Shown one piece after another: positions 7,923-14,822 of a stretch of 64,000 bases of DNA. Position numbers and translations under genes: made by a program. Origin of the DNA: Falsiroseomonas sp051433165 (lineage in GTDB: Bacteria; Pseudomonadota; Alphaproteobacteria; Acetobacterales; Acetobacteraceae); contig NZ_JBHMFS010000022.1 of the NCBI RefSeq assembly GCF_051433165.1, forward strand, positions 12,580-76,579, read 5' to 3'. Below the pieces are notes generated by a model. The model was not told where the DNA came from and made no database searches. It worked only from the letters and a program-made list of their open reading frames with translations. The number at the start of each line of letters is the position of its first letter. Within the stretch, counting starts at the first letter, position 1.

Positions 7923-9280
7923 GGCGCGGGCATCGGCAGCGGCTTCACCGGCGCCTGGCCGCGCAGGCGGCCGACCTCCGTCACGCGGCATCCCAGGGCA
8001 TCCGCCAGCACCTCCGCCGCCGCGGCGCCGCAGATGCGGCCCTGGCACCGGCCCATGCCGATGCGGGTGAAGGCCTTGGCGCGATTCACCTCCGGCGCCC
8101 CACCGGTCGCTGCGCCGGCGCGCGCTGCCTGGCGCAGCTCGCCCGCGCGCACTGCCTCGCAGCGGCAGAGGATCGTGTCGTCGGGCATGGTGGCGGCGAG
8201 GCGGGCGGGGAACGGGAAGGCGCGGTCGAGTGCGGCACGGAACCGCCCCTGGCCGCGCAGGCGGCGGTCCAGTTGATGGGCCAGCGTGGTGTCGCACGGC
8301 ATCCCCGCATCCTCCAGCAAGGCGAGCGCTGCGCGCGCGCCGCCCAGTTCCGCCACATCGGCACCGCCGATGCCCGCACCATCACCGGCCAGGTAGAGGC
8401 CCGGCACCGCGGTGCGCCCCGCGGCGTCGCGCCGCGGCACCCAGAGATGCGACAGCGCGTCGAAGCGCATCGCCACGCCCGCGAGATCGGCAAGCTGCGT
8501 CTCCGGCCGCACACCCCAGCCGAGCGCAACCGCATCGCAATCCAGGTGGTGCTCAGTGCCGGCCGCATCTTGCCAGCGCAGGCCGGTGACGCCATTCGTG
8601 CCCTCGATCGCCACCGGCGTCGCGCCTTCGCGAACCAGAATGCCGGCGGCGCGCAGGCGGGCGAGATACCAGGCGCCCTTGGCCAGGGTCGCCGCGCCGT
8701 CGCGCAGCCCGGCCAGCGCGTGCAGCTTGGTGCGCCAGGACGTCGTGTCGATCACCGCGGCCACGCCCGCGCCGGACTTCATGTACTGGTAGGCGACGAG
8801 CCACAGCAGTGGCCCGCTGCGGACGAAGGCAACGCGGCGGCCGATGGCGCAGCCCTGCGCCTTCAGCGCGATCTGCGCCGCGCCCATGGCGGTGACACCG
8901 GGCAGGGTCCAGCCGGGCAGGGGAATCACACGGTCCATCGCGCCGGTGCAGAGCAGAGCAGCGTCGAAGCCGATCTCCTCCACCGCACCATCCTTCGCGG
9001 TGTCGAGCCGCCCCGCCTGGACGTTCCAGACCAGCGTCTCGGGCCGCCAGTCCACCTGCGGCTTCAGCGCGTCCAGCGTCGCATGCAGGGCGGCGGCGCG
9101 CGCGCCCTCCCACCCATACAGTGCCTTTGGGGTGCGGATGAAGCCGGGTGGCGGGCGCTGGTAGATGCGACCGCCGCCATCAGGCGCCTCATCGATCCAA
9201 ACCGGGCGCAGACCCGCCCGGAGCAGTTGTTCCACTGCGCGCACGCCGGCAGGGCCGGCACCGACCACGGCGACCCTCAT
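7919..9280 (-). CDS. NAD(P)/FAD-dependent oxidoreductase, HcnB/OoxA-like subunit
   Basis: A predicted 453-residue pyridine-nucleotide-disulfide-type flavoprotein. The N-terminal FAD motif is VVGAGPAGVRA; ALLCTGAMDRVIPLPGW and LYLAGDGAGIGG are the typical later nucleotide-binding blocks. Near the C-terminus, CRCE and CQGRIC supply four cysteines of a BFD-like [2Fe-2S] domain, as in HcnB and opine-oxidase A subunits. It would pass electrons from the DadA-like subunit towards the ferredoxin-like subunit or the respiratory chain. It overlaps its neighbours on both sides by ATGA (9277-9280 and 7919-7922), giving a tightly coupled trio. Confidence 0.9.
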   Translation of the reverse strand: MRVAVVGAGPAGVRAVEQLLRAGLRPVWIDEAPDGGGRIYQRPPPGFIRTPKALYGWEGARAAALHATLDALKPQVDWRPETLVWNVQAGRLDTAKDGAVEEIGFDAALLCTGAMDRVIPLPGWTLPGVTAMGAAQIALKAQGCAIGRRVAFVRSGPLLWLVAYQYMKSGAGVAAVIDTTSWRTKLHALAGLRDGAATLAKGAWYLARLRAAGILVREGATPVAIEGTNGVTGLRWQDAAGTEHHLDCDAVALGWGVRPETQLADLAGVAMRFDALSHLWVPRRDAAGRTAVPGLYLAGDGAGIGGADVAELGGARAALALLEDAGMPCDTTLAHQLDRRLRGQGRFRAALDRAFPFPARLAATMPDDTILCRCEAVRAGELRQAARAGAATGGAPEVNRAKAFTRIGMGRCQGRICGAAAAEVLADALGCRVTEVGRLRGQAPVKPLPMPAP

Positions 9281-9627
9281 GTCCGGCGCAGCCGCATGCC
9301 GGGCTGCAGCAGCGTGGTGCAGGCGCGCACGCGGCCGGTCCCCTCCACCACCACGCGGCAATCCTGGCAGGCGCCCATCAAGCAGAAGCCCGCGCGTGGA
9401 CCATCGCCGAATTCGCTCTCCCGCAGGAAGTCTCCGTCGCCGGCGAGGATGGCGGTGAGCAGCGTGTCGCCCTGGCGCGCGGTCATGGCGCGATCCTCGA
9501 AGGCGAAGCCGATTTCGGGGCGGTCCTGATCGACCAGTCGCACCAACCGCAAGGCCTCCTCCCGTCGCACCAGCGTCCGGACGGTAGGTTCTGCTAGACG
9601 GAAAGAAAAGCTTCTCTTTTCCATCAT
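9277..9627 (-). CDS. Small (2Fe-2S)-binding protein, HcnA-like subunit
   Basis: A predicted 115-116-residue ferredoxin-like protein. The motif CLMGACQDC followed by a fourth Cys in VRACTTL gives the C-x4-C-x2-C...C pattern of plant-type [2Fe-2S] domains. The family is the small subunit of three-part amine/amino-acid dehydrogenases. Two adjacent ATG codons (9627 and 9624) are possible starts and neither has a good ribosome site. A perfect TATAAT lies just 5 bases upstream of ATG 9627 (9638-9633 on the minus strand), so either the message is leaderless or translation starts later. It is the first gene of the operon running to 2738. Confidence 0.85.
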   Translation of the reverse strand: MMEKRSFSFRLAEPTVRTLVRREEALRLVRLVDQDRPEIGFAFEDRAMTARQGDTLLTAILAGDGDFLRESEFGDGPRAGFCLMGACQDCRVVVEGTGRVRACTTLLQPGMRLRRT

Positions 9628-9650
9628 GTGGAATTATAGCGGCAGAACCT
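9586..9650. promoter_or_regulatory. Divergent promoter/operator between the catabolic operon and the IclR gene
   Basis: Several nested inverted repeats fill this AT-richer block. The outer arms are AGGTTCTGC (9586-9594) and GCAGAACCT (9642-9650). Inside are GAAAAG-N5-CTTTTC (9605-9621) and TTCCA-TCATG-TGGAA (9619-9633). The last is a 15-bp palindrome built like the IclR-type site TGGAAAT-N-ATTTCCA in arm length and spacing, though not the same sequence. TATAAT on the minus strand (9638-9633) is a perfect -10 element for the dehydrogenase operon. The simplest reading is that the neighbouring IclR protein binds here and controls both directions. Confidence 0.6.
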
Positions 9651-10495
9651 TGCTCTGGGATGCCGCATTGGACCACCCCACCCCGCCCGATGGGACCGCC
9701 GCCACCTCCGGCATCCAGGTGCTGGACCGTGTCGTGCGGCTGCTGGAGCGGCTGGGCGAGGCGGGTGAGGGTGGCGAGCAGCTTTCTCGGCTGGCCACCG
9801 GCCTCGGCCTTTCGGCCTCCACCGTCCACCGGCTGCTGGCGGCGCTGGAACTGCATGGCTGGGTGGATCGGGAGGACGCGACGCGGCGCCACCGGCTCGG
9901 CACCAGGCTCATCGCGCTCGCCGGACGTGCTGCGGATGGCAGCGGGCTGCGGCGCCTTTGCCGGCCGGCTTTGCTGCGAATCTCGGCGGAGACGCAGGAG
10001 ACCACCTTCCTCATCGTCCGCAGCGGCCTGAACGCTGTGGTCGTGGACCGGCAGGAAGGCAGCTACGTCATCGAGAGCCTGACCCAGGGCATCGGCGGCC
10101 TGCTGCCGCTCGGCATCGGCTCCGGCAGCCTGGCCATCCTGGCCTGCCAGCCGGAGGCGGAGGTGGATGCGATCCTGGCTGCCAATGCCACCCGCTACGG
10201 CGAATACGGCACCACGGCGGAGGCGGTGCGCACCAGCCTGTCCGGCATCCGGGAACAGGGCTTCATGCTGGCCAACGGGTCTCTGATCCAGGGGCTGTCG
10301 GTGATCGCCATGCCGATCCGCCCGGCCGGGCGCGACGTGACGGCGGCGATTGCCATCAATTTCATCACCGCGCGCCTGGCCCCCGCCAACCGGCAGGCCT
10401 GGCTGAGCCTGCTGACGCGGGAAGTCCAGTCGATAGAAGCAGGCATGAGCCTGCCGACCCGCCGCACACGGCCCACCAAGAACGGAGAGACCTGA
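9626..10495 (+). CDS. IclR-family transcriptional regulator
   Basis: Up to 289 residues. Residues ~30-90 form the IclR winged helix (GIQVLDRVVRLLERL, then a helix-turn-helix with LGLSASTVHRLLAALE and a WVDRE wing). The rest is the IclR effector-binding domain, with GSGSLAILA and VIAMPIRPAGRDV as recognisable family stretches. The only ATG (9626) lies within the palindromic operator and overlaps the divergent gene start by two bases, with no ribosome site. In-frame TTG codons at 9650 and 9668 are alternatives; the latter has GGGA 7 bases upstream. It most likely controls the divergent five-gene operon and the binding protein that follows two bases after its stop. The effector is unknown, presumably a substrate or product of the pathway. 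Confidence 0.9.
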   Translation: MWNYSGRTLLWDAALDHPTPPDGTAATSGIQVLDRVVRLLERLGEAGEGGEQLSRLATGLGLSASTVHRLLAALELHGWVDREDATRRHRLGTRLIALAGRAADGSGLRRLCRPALLRISAETQETTFLIVRSGLNAVVVDRQEGSYVIESLTQGIGGLLPLGIGSGSLAILACQPEAEVDAILAANATRYGEYGTTAEAVRTSLSGIREQGFMLANGSLIQGLSVIAMPIRPAGRDVTAAIAINFITARLAPANRQAWLSLLTREVQSIEAGMSLPTRRTRPTKNGET

Positions 10496-10497
10496 CC

Positions 10498-11493
10498 ATG
10501 ACCCGCTTCATCCTGCCCTCGCGCCGCGGCGTGCTTGCCGCCGCGCTCGCCCTGCCGGCCATCTCCCGCACCGCTGCCGCACAGTCGGCCTGGCCCAACC
10601 GCCCGGTGCGCATCGTGGTGCCCTTCGCCGCCGGCGGCGCGACTGATGGCAGCGCCCGCATCCTGGCGCAGAAGCTGACCGAGGTTCTCGGCCAGCCGGT
10701 CCTGGTCGAGAACCGGCCGGGCGCCGGCGGCACCACTGGAGCCGACTATGTCGCAAAGGCGACGCCGGATGGGTACACGGTCGTCATGGCCTCCGTCTCC
10801 AACCTGGTGCTGGCGCAGGGCCTCTACAGCCGGCTGCCCTATGATCCGGTGAAGGATTTCGTGCCGGTGGCGCCCGTCGTGATGGCGCCGATCGGCATCG
10901 CCGTGCAGGCCAGCCTGGGTGTCAACACGCTGCAGGAATTCATCGCGCTGCTGAAGGCCAACCCGGATCGCTACCAGTATGGCAGCGCCGGCAATGGCGC
11001 CTCCGGCCACATTTCCGCCGTGGCGTTCCTGCAGCAGACCGGCACGCAGGCGCTGCATGTGCCCTATCGCGGCAGCGGCCCGGTGTTCAACGATCTGCTG
11101 GCGGGGGTGGTGCATTTCACCGCGGATGTCCCTGGGCTGATCAAGCCGCACCATGACGCCGGCAGCATCCGCGCGCTGGTGATGGCGACGCAGGAACGCT
11201 CCTCCCTGCTGCCGGACGTGCCGACCAGCGCGGAGGCGGGGCTGCCGGGCTACCGGGCCTATTCCTGGTTCGGTCTGTTCGCGCCCGCCAATACGCCGAT
11301 GCCGATCGTCGAGCGCCTGGCGGCGGCGGTGGAGACCTCGCTGACCGACCCGACCGTGGCGCGGCGGCTGGAGACCGATCTCGGCCTGCCGCCAATGCCG
11401 GGCTACACGCCGGCTCGCTTCGCCGAATTCCTGCAGGAGGAAATTCGCTACTGGCTGCCCATCGTCCGCGCCAGCGGCGCCCGCCTGGACTAA
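10498..11493 (+). CDS. Tripartite tricarboxylate transporter substrate-binding protein (Bug/TctC family)
   Basis: A predicted 331-residue periplasmic protein. An N-terminal signal with paired Arg (SRRGVLAAALALPA, then AAAQSAWP) suggests export, possibly by Tat. Mature-domain motifs include VRIVVPFAAGGATD, VENRPGAGGTTGAD and HVPYRGSGPVFNDLLAG, all hallmarks of Bug proteins. These bind small carboxylated solutes in a Venus-flytrap fold. GGAGAG lies 9 bases before the ATG. No TctA/TctB membrane genes are in the window, so it is an orphan, as is common for the family. Its place after the IclR gene suggests it captures or senses the substrate of the divergent pathway; that is inference. Confidence 0.92.
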   Translation: MTRFILPSRRGVLAAALALPAISRTAAAQSAWPNRPVRIVVPFAAGGATDGSARILAQKLTEVLGQPVLVENRPGAGGTTGADYVAKATPDGYTVVMASVSNLVLAQGLYSRLPYDPVKDFVPVAPVVMAPIGIAVQASLGVNTLQEFIALLKANPDRYQYGSAGNGASGHISAVAFLQQTGTQALHVPYRGSGPVFNDLLAGVVHFTADVPGLIKPHHDAGSIRALVMATQERSSLLPDVPTSAEAGLPGYRAYSWFGLFAPANTPMPIVERLAAAVETSLTDPTVARRLETDLGLPPMPGYTPARFAEFLQEEIRYWLPIVRASGARLD

Positions 11494-11503
11494 GCCTCCT
11501 GCC

Positions 11504-12397
11504 TCAGCCGGGCGGTTCATCCGCCCGGCAAAGCACCCGCATGATCTCCGCCAGCCGATCCACCATTTCCGGATTGCCGAGCATGCGGCTGCGCAGCAGC
11601 ACCACCTCGCGCTCCACCAGGGGCAGGAAGGGCCGCGCCACGACGCCGGGCGGCAGCACGAAGCGGGCGAAGCCATCGACGATGGCGAAGCCGATCCCCT
11701 CTCGCACCATGGCCGCCGCACTCACGGTGTTGCCGATCTCCACCGCGATGCGGCGCTCGACGCCCTGGGCGCCGAAGGCAAGATCCAGGCTGCGGCCGAA
11801 ATCCTGCCAGCCGCCGAAGCCGATCTCGGGCAGCCCGGCGAGTTGCGCCGGACCCAGCGTTGTCTGCGCGGCCAGTGGGTGATCCGCCGGCAGCAGCACG
11901 ATGCAGGACACGCGGCCGAGCTGCGCATGGTCCAGCCCCGGCACCTCGACCGATGTCAGCGCCAAGCCAACATCCAGCCGGCGCGCCAACAGCGCCTCCC
12001 CCAGCTCCCGCACCGGCATCAAATTCACCGAGATCCGCGCCAGGGGCCATTCCTGCCGGAGCTGCGCCACCGCTTTCGGCACCAGCGACACACCGAGCGA
12101 GGAGGTGGTGCCAAGCCGCAACAGGCCGCCCTGCCTGCCGCCGAGGTCGCGGGTCAGGCTGCGGAAGCTGTGCAACTCATGGAACAGCCGCTCGGCCTCC
12201 GGCCAAAGCGCCGTGGCTTCCGCCGTGGGTGTCAGGCGGCCGGCATGGCGGCGGAACAGGGCGAAGCCGATGCGGTCCTCGCAATGCCGCAGCGCCTGCG
12301 ACAAGGCGGGCTGCGAGACCCCGAGCGCCTTGGCCGCGAGGCTGAGGGAATGGCTTCGCATGATCTCGCAGAAGATCTCGATCTCGCGTGCATTCAT
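11504..12397 (-). CDS. LysR-family transcriptional regulator
   Basis: A predicted 297-residue LysR regulator. The N-terminal helix-turn-helix reads MNAREIEIFCEIMRS, then LAAKALGVSQPALSQALR. The effector domain follows with LRLGTTSSLG and later EIGNTVSAAAMVREGIGFAIVDG. The ATG at 12397 is used because homology starts there; a longer frame reaching 12457 would run into the next gene. It converges with the binding protein that ends at 11493 and is not divergent from any transporter or enzyme gene, so its target is not obvious. The flavoprotein gene upstream on the same strand may be co-transcribed (gap 40 bases). Confidence 0.9.
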   Translation of the reverse strand: MNAREIEIFCEIMRSHSLSLAAKALGVSQPALSQALRHCEDRIGFALFRRHAGRLTPTAEATALWPEAERLFHELHSFRSLTRDLGGRQGGLLRLGTTSSLGVSLVPKAVAQLRQEWPLARISVNLMPVRELGEALLARRLDVGLALTSVEVPGLDHAQLGRVSCIVLLPADHPLAAQTTLGPAQLAGLPEIGFGGWQDFGRSLDLAFGAQGVERRIAVEIGNTVSAAAMVREGIGFAIVDGFARFVLPPGVVARPFLPLVEREVVLLRSRMLGNPEMVDRLAEIMRVLCRADEPPG

Positions 12398-12437
12398 GGC
12401 GAGGCTGCCCTGGCGCGGCCGGAATGTCGCCCGCGGG

Positions 12438-13673
12438 TCAGGTGCGCTGCTCCGCAAGCCAGGCGAGGGCGCCCTCCGCGGCCGCCAGTCCGGTGCTGAA
12501 GCAGCCCTGCAGCAGGTAGCCGCCGGTCGGAGCTTCCCAATCCAGCATTTCGCCGCAGGCGAAGACGCCGGGGCGGGCTTTTAGCATGAAGCGCGCATCC
12601 AGCTCCGACCAGGCAAGGCCGCCGGCCGAGGAAATGGCGCGGTCGAGCGCGGCGGTTCCGGTCAGCCGGATCGGCAGGCGCTTCACCAACTGCGCCGGGG
12701 TCGCGGCGCCCATCCGCAGGGCCTCCTGCACCAGCCCGATGGCGGCGGGCTGCATGGCCAGGGCTTTTCGCAGCCCGTTCGAGAGCGACTCGGCACGCGG
12801 ACGCGCGGCCAGGCGCGTCGTGACCTCGCCTTCCGTGAGGTCGGGGCGCAGGTCCAGTGTGATGCCGGCCACGCCATGCACTGCGATCGCCTCGCGCAGC
12901 ACGGCGGAGAGGGCGTAGAGCGCGCCGCCCTCAAGGCCCGTCGCCGTGACCAGCGCCTCGCCCCGCACCGTGGTGCCGCCGAACCCGATGGCGATGCGCT
13001 TCAGCGGCGCGCCCTGGTGGCGGCTGCGGAAATGTGCGGACCAATCCACCGTGAAGCCCATGTTGCTCGGCGCCCAAGGCGCCACCGCAAGGCCCGGCAG
13101 ATGCGCCGGCCAGGCGCCATCGGAGCCGAGCCGTGGCCAGGAGGCACCCCCCAGGGCCAGCACGGTGGCGACGGGCCGGACGGCACCGGGCGCGTCTGCC
13201 GCGGCGGGTGCGAAGCGGGGCGCACCGTCCGGCGCCCACCCTTCCCAGCGGCTGCGCAGCACCAGGCGCACCCCCAGCGCCGCCAGGCGCGCGAGCCAGG
13301 CGCGCAGCAGCGGCGAGGCCTTGAGGCCCTCAGGAAAAACGCGGCCGCTGCTGCCGCGGAAGGTCGCGATCCCGAGGCTCTCGCACCAGGCGATCAGCGC
13401 GGTTGGCGGAAAGGCGCGGATGGCCTCCAGCAGGGGCGGAGCCGCGGGGCGGTAGTGGGTGAGGAAGCGCTCCAATTCCTCGGAATGCGTCAGGTTCAGG
13501 CCACCACGCCCCGCCATCAGGAATTTCCGGCCAACCGAGGGCATGTGGTCGTGGATCGTCACGGCAAGCCCGGCGCTGGCCAGCCGCTCGGCCGCCATCA
13601 ACCCGGCCGGCCCGGCGCCAATGACGATGGCCTGCCCGGCGGGGGCAGGTGTGGCGCGGCTTGCTTCGGTCAT
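12438..13673 (-). CDS. TIGR03862/HI0933-family flavoprotein
   Basis: A predicted 411-residue flavoprotein. The N-terminal FAD motif VIGAGPAGLMAAERLA is followed by the family-specific GRKFLMAGRGGLNLTHSE; near the C-terminus ARPGVFACGEMLDWEAPTGG closes the FAD site. This matches the HI0933/BaiN-like set, subgroup TIGR03862, whose cellular function is not established. Length is normal. It is divergent from the epimerase gene at 13736 (62 bases apart). The family call is strong; the reaction is unknown. Confidence 0.88.
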   Translation of the reverse strand: MTEASRATPAPAGQAIVIGAGPAGLMAAERLASAGLAVTIHDHMPSVGRKFLMAGRGGLNLTHSEELERFLTHYRPAAPPLLEAIRAFPPTALIAWCESLGIATFRGSSGRVFPEGLKASPLLRAWLARLAALGVRLVLRSRWEGWAPDGAPRFAPAAADAPGAVRPVATVLALGGASWPRLGSDGAWPAHLPGLAVAPWAPSNMGFTVDWSAHFRSRHQGAPLKRIAIGFGGTTVRGEALVTATGLEGGALYALSAVLREAIAVHGVAGITLDLRPDLTEGEVTTRLAARPRAESLSNGLRKALAMQPAAIGLVQEALRMGAATPAQLVKRLPIRLTGTAALDRAISSAGGLAWSELDARFMLKARPGVFACGEMLDWEAPTGGYLLQGCFSTGLAAAEGALAWLAEQRT

Positions 13674-13735
13674 GGACGGCTTTCTGCGGCGTGAGGCCCG
13701 GGATATCCAGGGGGCGGCTGCAAAGGAGTCGCCTC

Positions 13736-14764
13736 ATGTCCGCCATTCTTGTCACCGGAGGGGCCGGCTTCGTCGGCCTGAACCTCGTGGAAGCGCTGCT
13801 GGCGCGTGGTGAGCAGGTGGTTGTCTTTGGCCAGGAAGCCGCGCTGCCGGCCCCGGCGGGCGAGGTCTTCGCCAGCCTGCCGGGGCGGCTGGAGGTCGTG
13901 ACGGGCGATGTGCGCGATGCCGCAGCCCTGGCCGCGGTTTTCGTCAGCCACCGCATCGACCGGGTTTTTCCCTTCGCCGCCATCACCGCCGGCCCGGCGC
14001 GGGAAGCGGCTTCGCCCGGCCTGGTGCTGGATGTGAATCTGCATGGCGTCATCGCCACCCTGGCCGGGGCGCGGGATGCCGGCACGGTGCGGCGCGTGGT
14101 GCTGCCCGCATCCTCCGCCGTCTATGGCGACTCGGCCTATGACCATGACTGGCTGGACGAGGTGACGACGCCCTGCATGCCGATCAGCCTGTATGGCGTG
14201 ACGAAATACGCGGTGGAACGTGCCGGGCTGCGGCTGGCCGGGCTGTGGGGGCTGGATGCGGTGGCGGCGCGGATCGGCGCGACCTACGGGCCGTGGGAGC
14301 GTGATACCGGGCTGCGGGACACGCTCAGCCCGCATCTGGCGATCTTCCAGGCCGCCTTGCGGGGCGGGGTCGCCATCCTGCCGCCGGCGCCGTTGCCGCG
14401 CTATGACTGGGTCTATGTGAAGGATCTGGTGGCGGGGCTGCTCGCCCTGCTGGATTGCACAGACCCGCCCGGCCGCGTCTTCAACATCGCCTCCGCACAG
14501 GATTGGTCGCCGCATGTGGCGGCTTGCTGCGATGGTCTGGCCGCGGAAATGCCGGGCTTCACCTGGCGCCACGCGGTTGATGGGGAGTCGCCGAACATCC
14601 CCTTCAACGAAACCCGGTCACGCGGATTGATGGCCATCGACCGCGCCCGCAGCCTCGGCTGGGCGCCCCGATTTGCGCCGGAGGGCGCCTATGCCGATTA
14701 TGCGGCTTGGCTCCGGCAGATGGACGGACGATTCGTCGCGGTGGCCAGCCAGCCGCAGGGCTGA
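13736..14764 (+). CDS. NAD-dependent epimerase/dehydratase (extended SDR)
   Basis: A predicted 342-residue extended short-chain dehydrogenase. It opens with ILVTGGAGFVGLNLVEALL (NAD-binding GxxGxxG) and has SSAVYG with the active-site Tyr/Lys pair in LYGVTKYAVE. Such proteins epimerise, dehydrate or reduce nucleotide sugars or related substrates. AAAGGAG lies 8 bases before the ATG at 13736, which fixes the start; an earlier in-frame start at 13649 would lie inside the divergent gene. No sugar-nucleotide genes are close, so the substrate is open. The next gene, a molybdenum hydroxylase subunit, starts 58 bases after the stop and may be co-transcribed. Confidence 0.88.
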   Translation: MSAILVTGGAGFVGLNLVEALLARGEQVVVFGQEAALPAPAGEVFASLPGRLEVVTGDVRDAAALAAVFVSHRIDRVFPFAAITAGPAREAASPGLVLDVNLHGVIATLAGARDAGTVRRVVLPASSAVYGDSAYDHDWLDEVTTPCMPISLYGVTKYAVERAGLRLAGLWGLDAVAARIGATYGPWERDTGLRDTLSPHLAIFQAALRGGVAILPPAPLPRYDWVYVKDLVAGLLALLDCTDPPGRVFNIASAQDWSPHVAACCDGLAAEMPGFTWRHAVDGESPNIPFNETRSRGLMAIDRARSLGWAPRFAPEGAYADYAAWLRQMDGRFVAVASQPQG

Positions 14765-14822
14765 ACCCTTTCCAGGGTGGTTCCCCCACCCAATTCCACT
14801 CCGTACCTGCCGCGAGGACCCG

